Assembly (NCBI RefSeq): GCF_002090055.1
Contig: NZ_BBRH01000008.1
Coordinates: 171,810 to 235,809, forward strand
DNA: 64,000 nucleotides
Direction of reading: 5' to 3'
From: Demequina sp. NBRC 110051
GTDB lineage: Bacteria > Actinomycetota > Actinomycetes > Actinomycetales > Demequinaceae
Shown here: piece by piece, positions 9,162 through 17,629 of the stretch
Numbering within the stretch: position 1 is the stretch's first letter
How the letters are laid out: each line of letters opens with the position of its first letter
Translations under genes and position numbers: made by a program
The notes under the pieces: model-generated
What the model was told of the DNA's origin: nothing
Databases searched by the model: none
What the model saw: only the letters and a program-made list of their open reading frames with translations

Positions 9162-10037
9162 ATGGCACTTCTGACGGCAGAGGACGTCCTCAACAAGGCG
9201 TTCTCCAAGACCAAGTACCGCGAAGGATTCGACCAGGACGAGGTCGACGACTTCCTCGACGAGGTCGCCCACACCATCTCGTCGCTCATCGCCGAGCGCG
9301 ACGACCTCGCCCAGCGCCTCGCGCAGGCGCAGGCCGGTCAGCCCGTGGCGGAGGCCCCCGCACAGGGTGACAACCTCCTCCAGGCCGCGACCGACCCCAC
9401 GCCGCCCAGCGCGACCGGCATGCTCGCCATGGCGCAGAAGCTCCACGACGAGTACGTCGCCGCGGGCGAGGAGGAGCGCGACCGGCTTATCGACGAGGCC
9501 AAGACCAAGGCCGAGTCGATCGTCGAGCAGGCGGAGACCGACGCCAAGGCGCGCATGGACGACCTCGCGACCGAGCGCACCGGGCTCGAGTCGAAGATCG
9601 ACGACCTGCGCCGCTTTGAGCGCGACTACCGCGGTCGTCTCAAGAGCTACCTCGAGAACTTGTTGGGCGACCTCGACCACGGTGGCGACGAGACGCCCGC
9701 CGCTCCGGCCGCGCCGTCCGCCGCTCCCGCGGTCGCGGGAGGCTTCGGTCTCGCCAGCGCCGCCGCGGCCGTGAACTCGGCCACCGAGGCGCCCGCGGAA
9801 GACGCGTCCGAGGAGGCCTCCGACGAGGTGGAGCGTCCCGAGCCCACGCCCAGCCCCTGGGCGCAGGTGCGCGACCAGTCGTCCGCCTCGGCCGTCTCCG
9901 CGCAGGAGACCGGCGAGGAGGAGGCACCCGCCTGGGGCGCCTCGCAGTACACGCCCCGCCTCGAGCTGGCCGACGACGCCGGACAGTCGAACGTGGCCCG
10001 TACCTTCGGTGCGGAGCCCGAGGGCGAGCAGCACTAA
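9162..10037 (+). CDS. divIVA: DivIVA/Wag31 polar growth scaffold
   Basis: Coiled-coil protein that marks curved membrane at poles and directs polar growth in actinobacteria. The 291-residue product has the conserved N-terminal membrane-binding domain (LTAEDVLNKAFSKTKYREG then FDQDEVDDFLDEV, residues 4-36). A second coiled coil with many Glu/Lys/Ala repeats runs about residues 85-165, followed by an acidic Ala/Pro/Glu tail. The length is in the usual Wag31 range. It is the last gene of the division cluster and is followed by a hairpin. Confidence 0.95.
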   Translation: MALLTAEDVLNKAFSKTKYREGFDQDEVDDFLDEVAHTISSLIAERDDLAQRLAQAQAGQPVAEAPAQGDNLLQAATDPTPPSATGMLAMAQKLHDEYVAAGEEERDRLIDEAKTKAESIVEQAETDAKARMDDLATERTGLESKIDDLRRFERDYRGRLKSYLENLLGDLDHGGDETPAAPAAPSAAPAVAGGFGLASAAAAVNSATEAPAEDASEEASDEVERPEPTPSPWAQVRDQSSASAVSAQETGEEEAPAWGASQYTPRLELADDAGQSNVARTFGAEPEGEQH

Positions 10038-10050
10038 GACCACACCGCGC

Positions 10051-10085
10051 GGGGCGCCGCACCGGCTCAGGCTGGGCGGCGCCCC
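10051..10085 (+). terminator. Hairpin downstream of divIVA
   Basis: Arms GGGGCGCCG (10051-10059) and CGGCGCCCC (10077-10085) pair perfectly across a 17-base loop, 14 bases after the divIVA stop. No long T tract follows, so efficiency is uncertain. Confidence 0.5.
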
Positions 10086-10162
10086 GTCGTGTGCCGCGCG
10101 GCGCTTTGCTCGCGCGCTGGAATCGGACTAACATCTCGTCACTACCCGAAACGAGGATGGGC

Positions 10163-10615
10163 ATGACTAGTACAGACCTGACGGTGGTGGTGATCGACCC
10201 CGCCGATCTGAAGGCCTCCGACGCGAAGGCCATGCCCGTGCGCGAGGGCGACGAGCCGTGGAAGCTCTCCGAGCTGCGTGGAATCGTGACGACGCTCAAC
10301 GAAGACGTCGAGCGACTCGTGGCCGAATTCGAGGGCGCCGAGAGCGAATTGGACGACCTCCTGCACACCTCCGAGGGTGCCGGGGATGACCAGGCCGACG
10401 CCGGCTCGACCGCCCTCGAGCGCGAGCAGGAGATGTCGATCGTCAAGAACACCCGCGAGATGCTCGAGCAGAGCATCGACGCGCTGCGCCGGGTCAAGAC
10501 CGGTCACTATGGCGCGTGCCAGGTGTGCGGCCAGGGCATCGGCAAGGCTCGCCTGCAAGCGTTCCCGCGCGCCACTCACTGCGTCACCTGCAAGCAGCGC
10601 GAGGAGCGTCGTTGA
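10163..10615 (+). CDS. DksA/TraR-family C4 zinc-finger protein
   Basis: A 150-residue protein with a central helical, Glu-rich segment (about 30-115) and a C-terminal four-cysteine zinc finger CQVCGQGIGKARL...CVTC, as in DksA/TraR proteins. In actinobacteria such proteins (RbpA-independent, CarD-unrelated) are predicted to bind RNA polymerase near the secondary channel, though they lack the catalytic coiled-coil tip of E. coli DksA. ATG at 10163 is preferred because ACGAGG lies six bases upstream; ATG at 10157 is too close to that site. The stop overlaps the lspA start. Confidence 0.8.
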   Translation: MTSTDLTVVVIDPADLKASDAKAMPVREGDEPWKLSELRGIVTTLNEDVERLVAEFEGAESELDDLLHTSEGAGDDQADAGSTALEREQEMSIVKNTREMLEQSIDALRRVKTGHYGACQVCGQGIGKARLQAFPRATHCVTCKQREERR

Positions 10616-11235
10616 CCTGGCGACCAGCCTTCTGGCTGGTCGCAGCCGCCGTCGTTGCCGTTGACCAGGCCACGAAGATCTGGTCGCTGAACACCCTGGT
10701 GCCGTATGAGAAGCACGAGGTCCTGGGCGAATGGCTCCAGATCCAGTTGGTGTTCAACTCAGGAGCGGCGTTCTCCTTGGGCGCCGACTTCACCTGGGTG
10801 GTGACGCTCATCATGCTCGCGATCACCGTGGGCATCATCTGGTACGCGAGGCGGGCGCAGTCGCGCCTGGCGACCTGGCTGTTTGGCCTGGGTCTCGGCG
10901 GCGCCGTGGGCAACCTGATTGATCGGCTGTTCCGTGAGCCGGGCTTCATGCGCGGCCACGTGGTCGACATGATCAACTACAACAACTGGTTCGTGGGCAA
11001 CGTCGCGGACATCGCGATCGTCGGCGTGGCCGTGGCGATGCTCCTCGTGACGCTCGCGGGACGCCCCGTGCTCGCGCCGGTCGGTAGTGACGGTCAGAGT
11101 GACGGCACGGACGCCGTCGAAGGCGCGGGCGACCCCGACAGTGGCGACGCGGATGACACGCCAGCCACGGCATCGGCCGCTCCTACGGACGCCCCGTCGC
11201 CCACGACCCCCGAGCCGGGGACCCCGCGTGGCTGA
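10612..11235 (+). CDS. lspA: lipoprotein signal peptidase LspA
   Basis: Membrane aspartyl protease that cleaves prolipoproteins after lipidation. TTG at 10612 overlaps the preceding TGA and gives [22 protein letters not shown], the normal LspA N terminus, in a 207-residue protein. Four membrane segments are apparent. Motifs include [18 protein letters not shown] (first catalytic Asp) and [10 protein letters not shown] (second catalytic Asp). A polar tail of about 45 residues, rich in Asp, Gly and Pro, extends beyond the usual end, and a GGCATCGGCC motif (11169-11178) lies in it. It probably matures lipoproteins such as the products at 21448, 33095 and 36538. Confidence 0.92.
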   Translation: MTWRPAFWLVAAAVVAVDQATKIWSLNTLVPYEKHEVLGEWLQIQLVFNSGAAFSLGADFTWVVTLIMLAITVGIIWYARRAQSRLATWLFGLGLGGAVGNLIDRLFREPGFMRGHVVDMINYNNWFVGNVADIAIVGVAVAMLLVTLAGRPVLAPVGSDGQSDGTDAVEGAGDPDSGDADDTPATASAAPTDAPSPTTPEPGTPRG

Positions 11236-12145
11236 CACGCGTTACCTGCCCGTTCCCGACGCGCTCGTGGGGGACCGAGCCGACGCGGCGCTGTCGCGCA
11301 TGCTGGGCCTATCGCGCACGAAGGCGGCCGATGTGCTCGCCGCGGGCGGCGTGATGCAGGACGGGCGCACGCTCGCGAAGTCCGACCGCGTCGGTGACGG
11401 CATGCTGATTGTTGACCTGCCCGACGAGCGCTCCGCGGCCCCCGAGCCGGAGGTCCCCGGCGGCCTCACGCTCGTTTATGAGGACGACGACCTTGCGGTG
11501 GTCGACAAGCCCGTGGGCGTCGCCGCGCACCCCTCGCCGGGCTGGACGGGTCCCACGGTCGTGGGCGCGCTCGCCTCGGCAGGCGTCACGCTCGCGTCGT
11601 CAGGGGCGGCCGAGCGTCAGGGCATCGTGCACCGGCTCGACGTCGGCACGTCCGGCCTGATGGTCGTCGCGAAGTCGGACATCGCCTACTCGCACCTGAA
11701 GCGCGCCTTCAAGGAGCGCACGGTGGAGAAGATCTATCACGCCGTCGCGCAGGGCCACCTCGACCCCACGGCCGGCACCATCGACGCGCCGATCGGCCGT
11801 CATCCCAGCTCGGACTGGAAGTTCGCCGTGACGCAGGACGGCCGCCCGTCCATCACGCACTACGAGGTGCTCGAGATGTTCCCCGCGGCCTCGCTGCTGG
11901 AGATCCACCTCGAGACCGGCCGCACCCACCAGATCCGTGTGCACATGGCCGCCATGCGTCACCCGCTCGCCGGCGACCTCACGTATGGCGCGGACCCCAC
12001 GCTGGCCACGCGCCTGGGGCTCACCCGCCAGTGGCTCCACGCCCACGAGCTCGCCTTCGCGCACCCCACTCGCGAGGGCGAGGTGCGCGTGCGCTCCGAG
12101 TACCCCGCGGACCTCGCGGCGGCGCTGGAGAAGCTCCGCGGCTAG
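11228..12145 (+). CDS. rluD: RluD-type 23S rRNA pseudouridine synthase (RluA family)
   Basis: Converts uridines of 23S rRNA to pseudouridine. GTG at 11228 overlaps the end of lspA by eight bases and yields 305 residues. An S4-like RNA-binding domain occupies about residues 15-75 ([23 protein letters not shown]). The catalytic motif [15 protein letters not shown] contains the essential Asp, and [10 protein letters not shown] and [10 protein letters not shown] follow. The lspA-rluD pairing is very common in bacteria. RluD rather than another RluA member is inferred from that neighbour. Confidence 0.9.
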   Translation: MADTRYLPVPDALVGDRADAALSRMLGLSRTKAADVLAAGGVMQDGRTLAKSDRVGDGMLIVDLPDERSAAPEPEVPGGLTLVYEDDDLAVVDKPVGVAAHPSPGWTGPTVVGALASAGVTLASSGAAERQGIVHRLDVGTSGLMVVAKSDIAYSHLKRAFKERTVEKIYHAVAQGHLDPTAGTIDAPIGRHPSSDWKFAVTQDGRPSITHYEVLEMFPAASLLEIHLETGRTHQIRVHMAAMRHPLAGDLTYGADPTLATRLGLTRQWLHAHELAFAHPTREGEVRVRSEYPADLAAALEKLRG

Positions 12146-12158
12146 ACCCCCCCGGCGT

Positions 12159-12257
12159 CGGTTTGGCCCACGGTGGTGAGCAGTGTGGCTGATGAGACGC
12201 GTGCGCGCGTCACATCAGCCACGTGAGTATGCATGAGCCCCACATGTGGGCCAAACC
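12159..12257. repeat. Nested inverted-repeat element between convergent genes
   Basis: Outer arms GGTTTGGCCCAC (12159-12170) and GTGGGCCAAACC (12246-12257) match perfectly. Inside them, 12184-12200 and 12205-12221 form a 17-bp stem with one mismatch and a 4-base loop. The element fills the 120-base gap between rluD and the convergent hydrolase gene and ends about 8 bases before the hydrolase stop. It may act as a bidirectional terminator, but the terminal arms also resemble a small non-autonomous mobile element. No second copy was seen in the window. Confidence 0.75.
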
Positions 12258-12265
12258 AATCGGAA

Positions 12266-13219
12266 TCAGGGGAGGGCCGCGAGGAAATCCAGCATCGCCT
12301 CGCTGATCTGGGTGCGGGCCTCGTCGTCGTCGAGCGTCGGCGTGCCGTCGCCGGGCTGGACCCCGTAGTCGCCGAACGACGCGTGACTCGCGCCATCGAT
12401 GACGGTGAAGGTGGCGTCGGTGGGAAGGTCCGCTCGGGACGCTTCGATCTTGGCGGGAGTCGACAGGCCGTCCTCGGAGGCGGAGATCGACAGCACGGGC
12501 ACGGTGAGCGACTCAGAGATGTCGCCGGCGGGGTAGGAGCCCAGGAGCATCAGCCCGGCGGCGTCCTCGTCGTCGCGGTCGTCGGCCTGCATGGCCGCCA
12601 CCGTGCCACCCAGCGAGTGCCCGGCCACCACCCACTCCGTGGCATACGGCTCGCGCAGGGGATCGGGCCAGCGCGATAGCGCCGTGAACGCGATGCCGAG
12701 GGGCTGCTTGATGATGATGACCGGATACCCGGCCTCGGCGAGCGGCAGGAGTTCGGCGACATACGCGCGGGCGTCCACACGGGCGCCGGGCTGGAACAGC
12801 ACTCCCACCGCGGTGCTGTCGTTGCCCGATGGCTCGATGAGGATCTGGCTGGGGGACTCGGTGACGATCGCCTCGGCAGAACCGTCCATCGCGCTGAGTG
12901 AAGGCTCGGTGGCGCCGAACGGCGTGAGCCACACCAGGAACGCCACCCATGCCGCCGCGAGGACGTGGCCCGCGAACCGCACGGCTACCCGCCAACCCCT
13001 GCTGCGGGGCGGGCGGCGCCACGACCGCCACAGGGCGACGGTGCCGAGCACCGCCGTGCCGAGGAGCAGGACGGCGTAGGCGGGAGAGCCGTGGGTGACC
13101 GGCGACCACGCCGTGAGGAAGACCCACGCGGGAGCGAGGACCGCGGCCACGGCGACGAGGCGACCGGTCCAGATGGCCCACGTGGCCCCGGTGGCGGGGG
13201 TGGTGTCGCTGCCTGTCAT
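12266..13219 (-). CDS. Membrane-anchored alpha/beta hydrolase
   Basis: A 317-residue protein with about three hydrophobic segments in its first 105 residues and an alpha/beta hydrolase domain outside the membrane. The nucleophile elbow is GHSLGG (200-205, Ser202), with probable partners Asp in SASEDGLS and His in DGASHASFG. The substrate is unknown; the fold covers esterases, lipases and related enzymes. The ATG at 13219 overlaps the hrpA stop (ATGA), so it is probably co-transcribed and translationally coupled with hrpA. Confidence 0.8.
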   Translation of the reverse strand: MTGSDTTPATGATWAIWTGRLVAVAAVLAPAWVFLTAWSPVTHGSPAYAVLLLGTAVLGTVALWRSWRRPPRSRGWRVAVRFAGHVLAAAWVAFLVWLTPFGATEPSLSAMDGSAEAIVTESPSQILIEPSGNDSTAVGVLFQPGARVDARAYVAELLPLAEAGYPVIIIKQPLGIAFTALSRWPDPLREPYATEWVVAGHSLGGTVAAMQADDRDDEDAAGLMLLGSYPAGDISESLTVPVLSISASEDGLSTPAKIEASRADLPTDATFTVIDGASHASFGDYGVQPGDGTPTLDDDEARTQISEAMLDFLAALP

Positions 13220-16200
13220 GCGAGCTCCTTGAGGATGCGTTTGGCGGAGACGGGTTCCGAGGTGCCGAGACGCTGCGCGAACAGCGAGACGCGCAGCTCC
13301 TCGATGAGCCAACGGGCTCGTTCGAGCCGGGCCGCCCTCTCGGGATCGGGGCGCCCGCGCTCGTACGCGGTCGTCGCCTCCGCGACGGTGTCCGCGACGT
13401 CGCGCACCTGGCCGGCGAGGACCGCGTCCTGGTGGGGGTTCGAGGCGGCCTTGTCGAGCCTCTGCGTCAGCGCGGTGAGGTAGCGCGCGAGGTGGGGCAG
13501 TCGCTCGGGCGGGGTCGCCGCGATGAAGCCGTCGTAGATCAGCGTGCCGGCGACTGCGCGCAGGTCCGCGAGCGTGGTGAGCAGCGCGAGGGAATTGGCG
13601 CCGCCGATCGCGACATCGAGCTCGCGATACGCGGTGAGCGCCTGGGCGACGACCGCTGCCACCGCGAGAACCTCGTCCTCGAGCGCCGCCCGCACGCGCT
13701 CTCGCAGTGACTCGTAGGCTGAGCGGTCGCGCACCTTCGCGAGATCGTCGTCTGCCGTGAGTCGCGCGATGGCCGCGCGCTGCAGGTCCGTCACGAGGGC
13801 GTCGGTGGTGCGGTACGGCGAGGCGCCAAGCGCCATCGCCTGCTGCGTGTTCCACCGCGTGGTGACGCGCTTGGTCACGAGGGCGCACTCGGTCAGCAGC
13901 AGGGCGGCCACCCCCGCCGCGTGGGAAGGCGCGACGGCCTCGGCGTGGGCGAGCACGCGGAGCGCAACCGCGCCCTTCTCGACCGCGAGGGAGGGATAGC
14001 CGCGTACCGTCGCGGTGCCGGCCTGGACGGTGACCTCGGTCGGAAGCGCGTCGGAGGCCGAGCCCGCGATCACCGGCCAGCCGGTGAGGTCGCCTTGCTC
14101 GATGGTGCCGGTGAGCACGGGAGTTCCACCCTGTGCGGTGGCGCCCGCCGCGGGCCCACCGGCGCGTGGGTCGGCTTGAGGTGCGGCCTTCCCCGGTTCG
14201 CGGCGCGCCAGTCCGGCGGGAGTTCCGATGGCCGCAGCGACGGCCGCCTGAGCCTCGGGCGCGAGACGACGTTGCAGAGACAACAGCGACGTGGACTCGC
14301 CCAGCACCTCGCGCCCGTCCTCGACGCGGAAGGTCATCCGCAGGTGGTCGGGCAGGCGCTCCTCGTGGCCGTCCCACGCCTCGGCGGGGATCTCGACGTC
14401 GCGCAGCGCGCGGACGGCCCGCGTGAAGGCCGCGCGGTAGGGCTCGGCCATGTCGCCCGCGCGGGCCACGTCCTCCCACGCGGGAGTCTCGGCCCGCAGC
14501 CACGCTACGATCGCCCGCGCCGCATCGGGAGCCGGCACCAGGAGCCTGCGCACCGTCTTGGGCAGCGCCCTGATCGTGGCGGTCGCGAGGTCGTCGGCCA
14601 TGCCCGGCACCATCCAGTCGAACCCGTCCGGCACCACGCGGGCGAGGACGGCGACGGGAATGTGGACTGTCACGCCGTCCGCCGCGGAGCCGGGGGAGAT
14701 CTGGTACGTCAGCGGCAGGGTGAGGTCGCCCTGGGGCCAGGCATCGGGGAAGGCGTCGAGGTCGAGGTCCTCGTGTTCGGGCGCGACGTCGTCGAGGGAG
14801 AACGTCAGCAGCCGCGGGGAGCGCCGGCGCTCGCGGTCCCACCACCTGTCGAAGTGACGCTGGGACACGATCGACTCGGGGATGCGCTCGTCGTAGAAGT
14901 CGAACAGCGTGTCCTCGTCGACGATCAGCCCGCGCGAGCGCGTGCGCGCCTCGAGCTCCTCGGCCTCGGCGAGGACCCGCTGGTTGTCCTTCCAGAACCG
15001 GTGATGCGTACGCCACTCGCCCTGCACCAGGGCGTGCCGGATGAACAGTTCTCGTGCTTCCTCGGGGTGGAGGCGTCCCCACAGCACCGTGCGGTCGGTG
15101 ACGATCGGTACGCCGTACAGCAGCACGCGCTCGGTGGCGACGGCCGCGCCGCGCTTGGCCGACCACACGGGCTCCGAGTGGGTGCGCTTGGCGAGGTCGC
15201 CTGCGAGCTCCTCGGCCCACTCAGGCTGGATCGCCGCGACGTCGCGCGCCCACAGGCGCGAGGTCTCGACCAGCTCCGCAGCCATGACGAAGGCCGGCGG
15301 CTTCTTCGACAGCGCCGAGCCGGGGAAGATCGCGAACCGCGTGCCACGCGAGCCCAGGTACTCGTTGCGTGCCTGCTTCTTGGCGCGACGCATGGCCGCC
15401 TCGCGCGCCCCGCCGCTCAGGTGAGAGAACTGGGATGCCTTGGGCTCGCCCGTCTCCTGCATGCCGATCTGGCTGAGCAGGCCGGACAGCACGGAGCGGT
15501 GGATCGCCTCCTCGTCCCACACGTAGCGCACGGACCCGGCCCGCGGGCCGTCGCCATGACGACCACCGACCGAGCCGCCGTCGCCGCCCGACCCAGCCAC
15601 GGCATCGGCCGCTACCGCGTCCTTGCGCGCCCACTCGATGCCCAGCGGCTTGGCCGCGATGCGGATCTGCTCGACGACGTCCTGCCACTCGCGGATGCGC
15701 AGATAGTTCAGGTGCTCGGCGCGCACCTCGCGGCGGAACTGATTGCCCGAGAGTTCACGGCGCCGCGCGCGCAGGTGCTCCCACAAGTTCAGATACGTGA
15801 GCACGTCGGACGTGGGGTCGGCGAAGCGGCGGTGCAGGGCGTCGGCGGTCTCGCGCACCTCGGCAGGGCGCTCGCGGGGGTCCTGGATGGACAGGGCGGC
15901 GGCCACGATCGCGACCTCGCGGGCCACGCCGCGGCGCGAGCCCTCGACCACCATGCGGGCCGCACGCGGGTCCATCGGCAGGCGAGAGAGCGACCGTCCC
16001 GTGGCGGTCAGGCGGGTGACGCCGCCCGAGATCTCGATTGCGCCCAGTTCGCTCAGCAGCTGCACGCCGTCGCGGATGGCGCGCGTGTCCGGCGGCTCCA
16101 CAAACGGGAACGCGGCGACGTCGTCAGGCGAGGAGACCACGCCCACGGCGATCATCTGCAGCAGCACCGAGGCGAGCGACGTGCGGAGGATCTCCGGCTC

Positions 16201-17550
16201 CGTGAAGGCGGGCCTTCCCTCGAAGTCCTCCTCCGAGTAGAGCCGGATCGCGATGCCGTCGGCCAGGCGCCCCGCGCGCCCGGAGCGCTGGTTGGCGCTT
16301 GCGCGCGAGATGGGCTCGATCGGGAGCCGCTGGACCTTGGTGGCCTTCGAGTACCGCGAGATGCGGGCCGTGCCGGGGTCGACCACGTAGTGGATGCCCG
16401 GGACGGTCAGGGACGTCTCGGCGACGTTGGTGGCGAGCACGATGCGCCGGGCACTGTGCGCCTCGAACACCCGGTGCTGCTCGGCGGCGCTCAGGCGGCT
16501 GTACAGCGGCAGGATCTCGACGCTCCGGGGGTGCTTGGGGTCGCGGGCGCGCGGGCCCAAGTGGCCCTCGAGCGCGTCGGCGGCGTCGCGGATCTCGCGC
16601 TCGCCCGAGAGGAACACGAGGATGTCGCCCGCGCCCTCGGTGAGCAGCTCGTCGCACGCCGCGACGATGCCTGTTGCCTGATCGACCTCGTCGCCGCGCG
16701 TCTCGCCCGCGAGCGGGCGATAGCGGATCTCGACGGGGTACGTCCGCCCCGTCACCCCGACGACGGGCGCCGTCTCTTGGGCGGCCGATGCGTCGGCTGG
16801 CTCGGGTACGGCAGGTGCCATGGCATCGGGCGTCGCCTCGAGCGGCGGCAGCGGGCCGCCGGGGGCGAAGTGACGGGCGAAGCGCTCGGAGTCGATGGTG
16901 GCCGACGTGATGATGATCTTGAGGTCGGGGCGGCGGGGGAGGAGGTTGGTGAGGTAGCCGAGCAGGAAGTCGATGTTGAGGCTGCGCTCGTGGGCCTCGT
17001 CGATGATGAGGGTGTCGTAGGCGAGCAGGTCCGGATCGCGCTGGATCTGGGCCAGCAGGATGCCGTCGGTCATGACCTTGACGAGGGTCGTGTCCGAGCT
17101 CTGATCGGTGAAGCGCACCTGGTAGCCAACGGTGTCGCCCAGTTGGGTACCGAGCTCTTCCGCGATGCGCTCCGCGACCGAGCGTGCCGCGATACGGCGC
17201 GGCTGGGTGTGGCCGATCTGACCGTCGCGGCCCCGGCCGAGGTCCAGGCAGATCTTGGGCAGCTGGGTGGTCTTGCCCGATCCCGTCTCGCCGGCGACGA
17301 TGACGACCTGGTGGTCGCGGATCGCGGCGGCGATGTCCTCGCGGCGTGCGCTCACGGGCAGCTCGGCGGGGTAGGAGATGGGGGCGAGCGTCACGGCGCG
17401 CCTGGCCGCAGCGGCGCTCTCTAGTTCGCGCCGGTTCACCCTGCGGTGGGGGTCGCGCGGGTGCGGGCGACCCGCCTGGCGGCCCCTGCGGGGGCCGCGC
17501 CCGCGCGGCTGGCCAGCGCCGGCATCGGCCGTCCGGGACTCGTCACTCAC
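13216..17550 (-). CDS. hrpA: ATP-dependent RNA helicase HrpA (DEAH family)
   Basis: Large DEAH/RHA helicase of 1444 residues, implicated elsewhere in mRNA processing and in rescue of collided ribosomes. It has a basic N terminus (about 1-50), Walker A GETGSGKTT (88-96) and DEAH at 184-187 (IIDEAHERS). TSATID and the QRSGRAGR motif of the second RecA domain follow, then winged-helix/HA2 and the HrpA C-terminal domain. It is slightly longer than E. coli HrpA (1300). Two low-complexity linkers are apparent, at about residues 645-665 and 1140-1165; the first carries a CCACGGCATCGGCC motif and reads as Gly/Asp/Ala-rich. Another motif copy lies near the start codon. Confidence 0.93.
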   Translation of the reverse strand: MSDESRTADAGAGQPRGRGPRRGRQAGRPHPRDPHRRVNRRELESAAAARRAVTLAPISYPAELPVSARREDIAAAIRDHQVVIVAGETGSGKTTQLPKICLDLGRGRDGQIGHTQPRRIAARSVAERIAEELGTQLGDTVGYQVRFTDQSSDTTLVKVMTDGILLAQIQRDPDLLAYDTLIIDEAHERSLNIDFLLGYLTNLLPRRPDLKIIITSATIDSERFARHFAPGGPLPPLEATPDAMAPAVPEPADASAAQETAPVVGVTGRTYPVEIRYRPLAGETRGDEVDQATGIVAACDELLTEGAGDILVFLSGEREIRDAADALEGHLGPRARDPKHPRSVEILPLYSRLSAAEQHRVFEAHSARRIVLATNVAETSLTVPGIHYVVDPGTARISRYSKATKVQRLPIEPISRASANQRSGRAGRLADGIAIRLYSEEDFEGRPAFTEPEILRTSLASVLLQMIAVGVVSSPDDVAAFPFVEPPDTRAIRDGVQLLSELGAIEISGGVTRLTATGRSLSRLPMDPRAARMVVEGSRRGVAREVAIVAAALSIQDPRERPAEVRETADALHRRFADPTSDVLTYLNLWEHLRARRRELSGNQFRREVRAEHLNYLRIREWQDVVEQIRIAAKPLGIEWARKDAVAADAVAGSGGDGGSVGGRHGDGPRAGSVRYVWDEEAIHRSVLSGLLSQIGMQETGEPKASQFSHLSGGAREAAMRRAKKQARNEYLGSRGTRFAIFPGSALSKKPPAFVMAAELVETSRLWARDVAAIQPEWAEELAGDLAKRTHSEPVWSAKRGAAVATERVLLYGVPIVTDRTVLWGRLHPEEARELFIRHALVQGEWRTHHRFWKDNQRVLAEAEELEARTRSRGLIVDEDTLFDFYDERIPESIVSQRHFDRWWDRERRRSPRLLTFSLDDVAPEHEDLDLDAFPDAWPQGDLTLPLTYQISPGSAADGVTVHIPVAVLARVVPDGFDWMVPGMADDLATATIRALPKTVRRLLVPAPDAARAIVAWLRAETPAWEDVARAGDMAEPYRAAFTRAVRALRDVEIPAEAWDGHEERLPDHLRMTFRVEDGREVLGESTSLLSLQRRLAPEAQAAVAAAIGTPAGLARREPGKAAPQADPRAGGPAAGATAQGGTPVLTGTIEQGDLTGWPVIAGSASDALPTEVTVQAGTATVRGYPSLAVEKGAVALRVLAHAEAVAPSHAAGVAALLLTECALVTKRVTTRWNTQQAMALGASPYRTTDALVTDLQRAAIARLTADDDLAKVRDRSAYESLRERVRAALEDEVLAVAAVVAQALTAYRELDVAIGGANSLALLTTLADLRAVAGTLIYDGFIAATPPERLPHLARYLTALTQRLDKAASNPHQDAVLAGQVRDVADTVAEATTAYERGRPDPERAARLERARWLIEELRVSLFAQRLGTSEPVSAKRILKELA

Positions 17551-17612
17551 CTGCCTATTGTTTCAGGCCTTGGGTGCGGCCCGGCGCGGCCCTCGATGTC
17601 GGCGGGCGGTCT

Positions 17613-17629
17613 TAGAATCTTGTGCCATG
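17613..17629 (+). promoter_or_regulatory. Near-leaderless promoter of dnaE (TAGAAT)
   Basis: TAGAAT at 17613-17618 ends eight bases before the ATG at 17627. Transcription would start at about 17625, leaving no space for a ribosome site, and none is visible. Confidence 0.5.

Noticed and set aside
13220..15220. Long minus-strand frame ahead of the hydrolase
   Set aside because: It is an out-of-frame shadow of hrpA, Arg/Gly/Ala-rich and without domains.
13921..17424. 1167-codon plus-strand frame opposite hrpA
   Set aside because: Antisense to hrpA with His/Gly/Arg-rich low-complexity sequence; typical of high-GC shadow frames.
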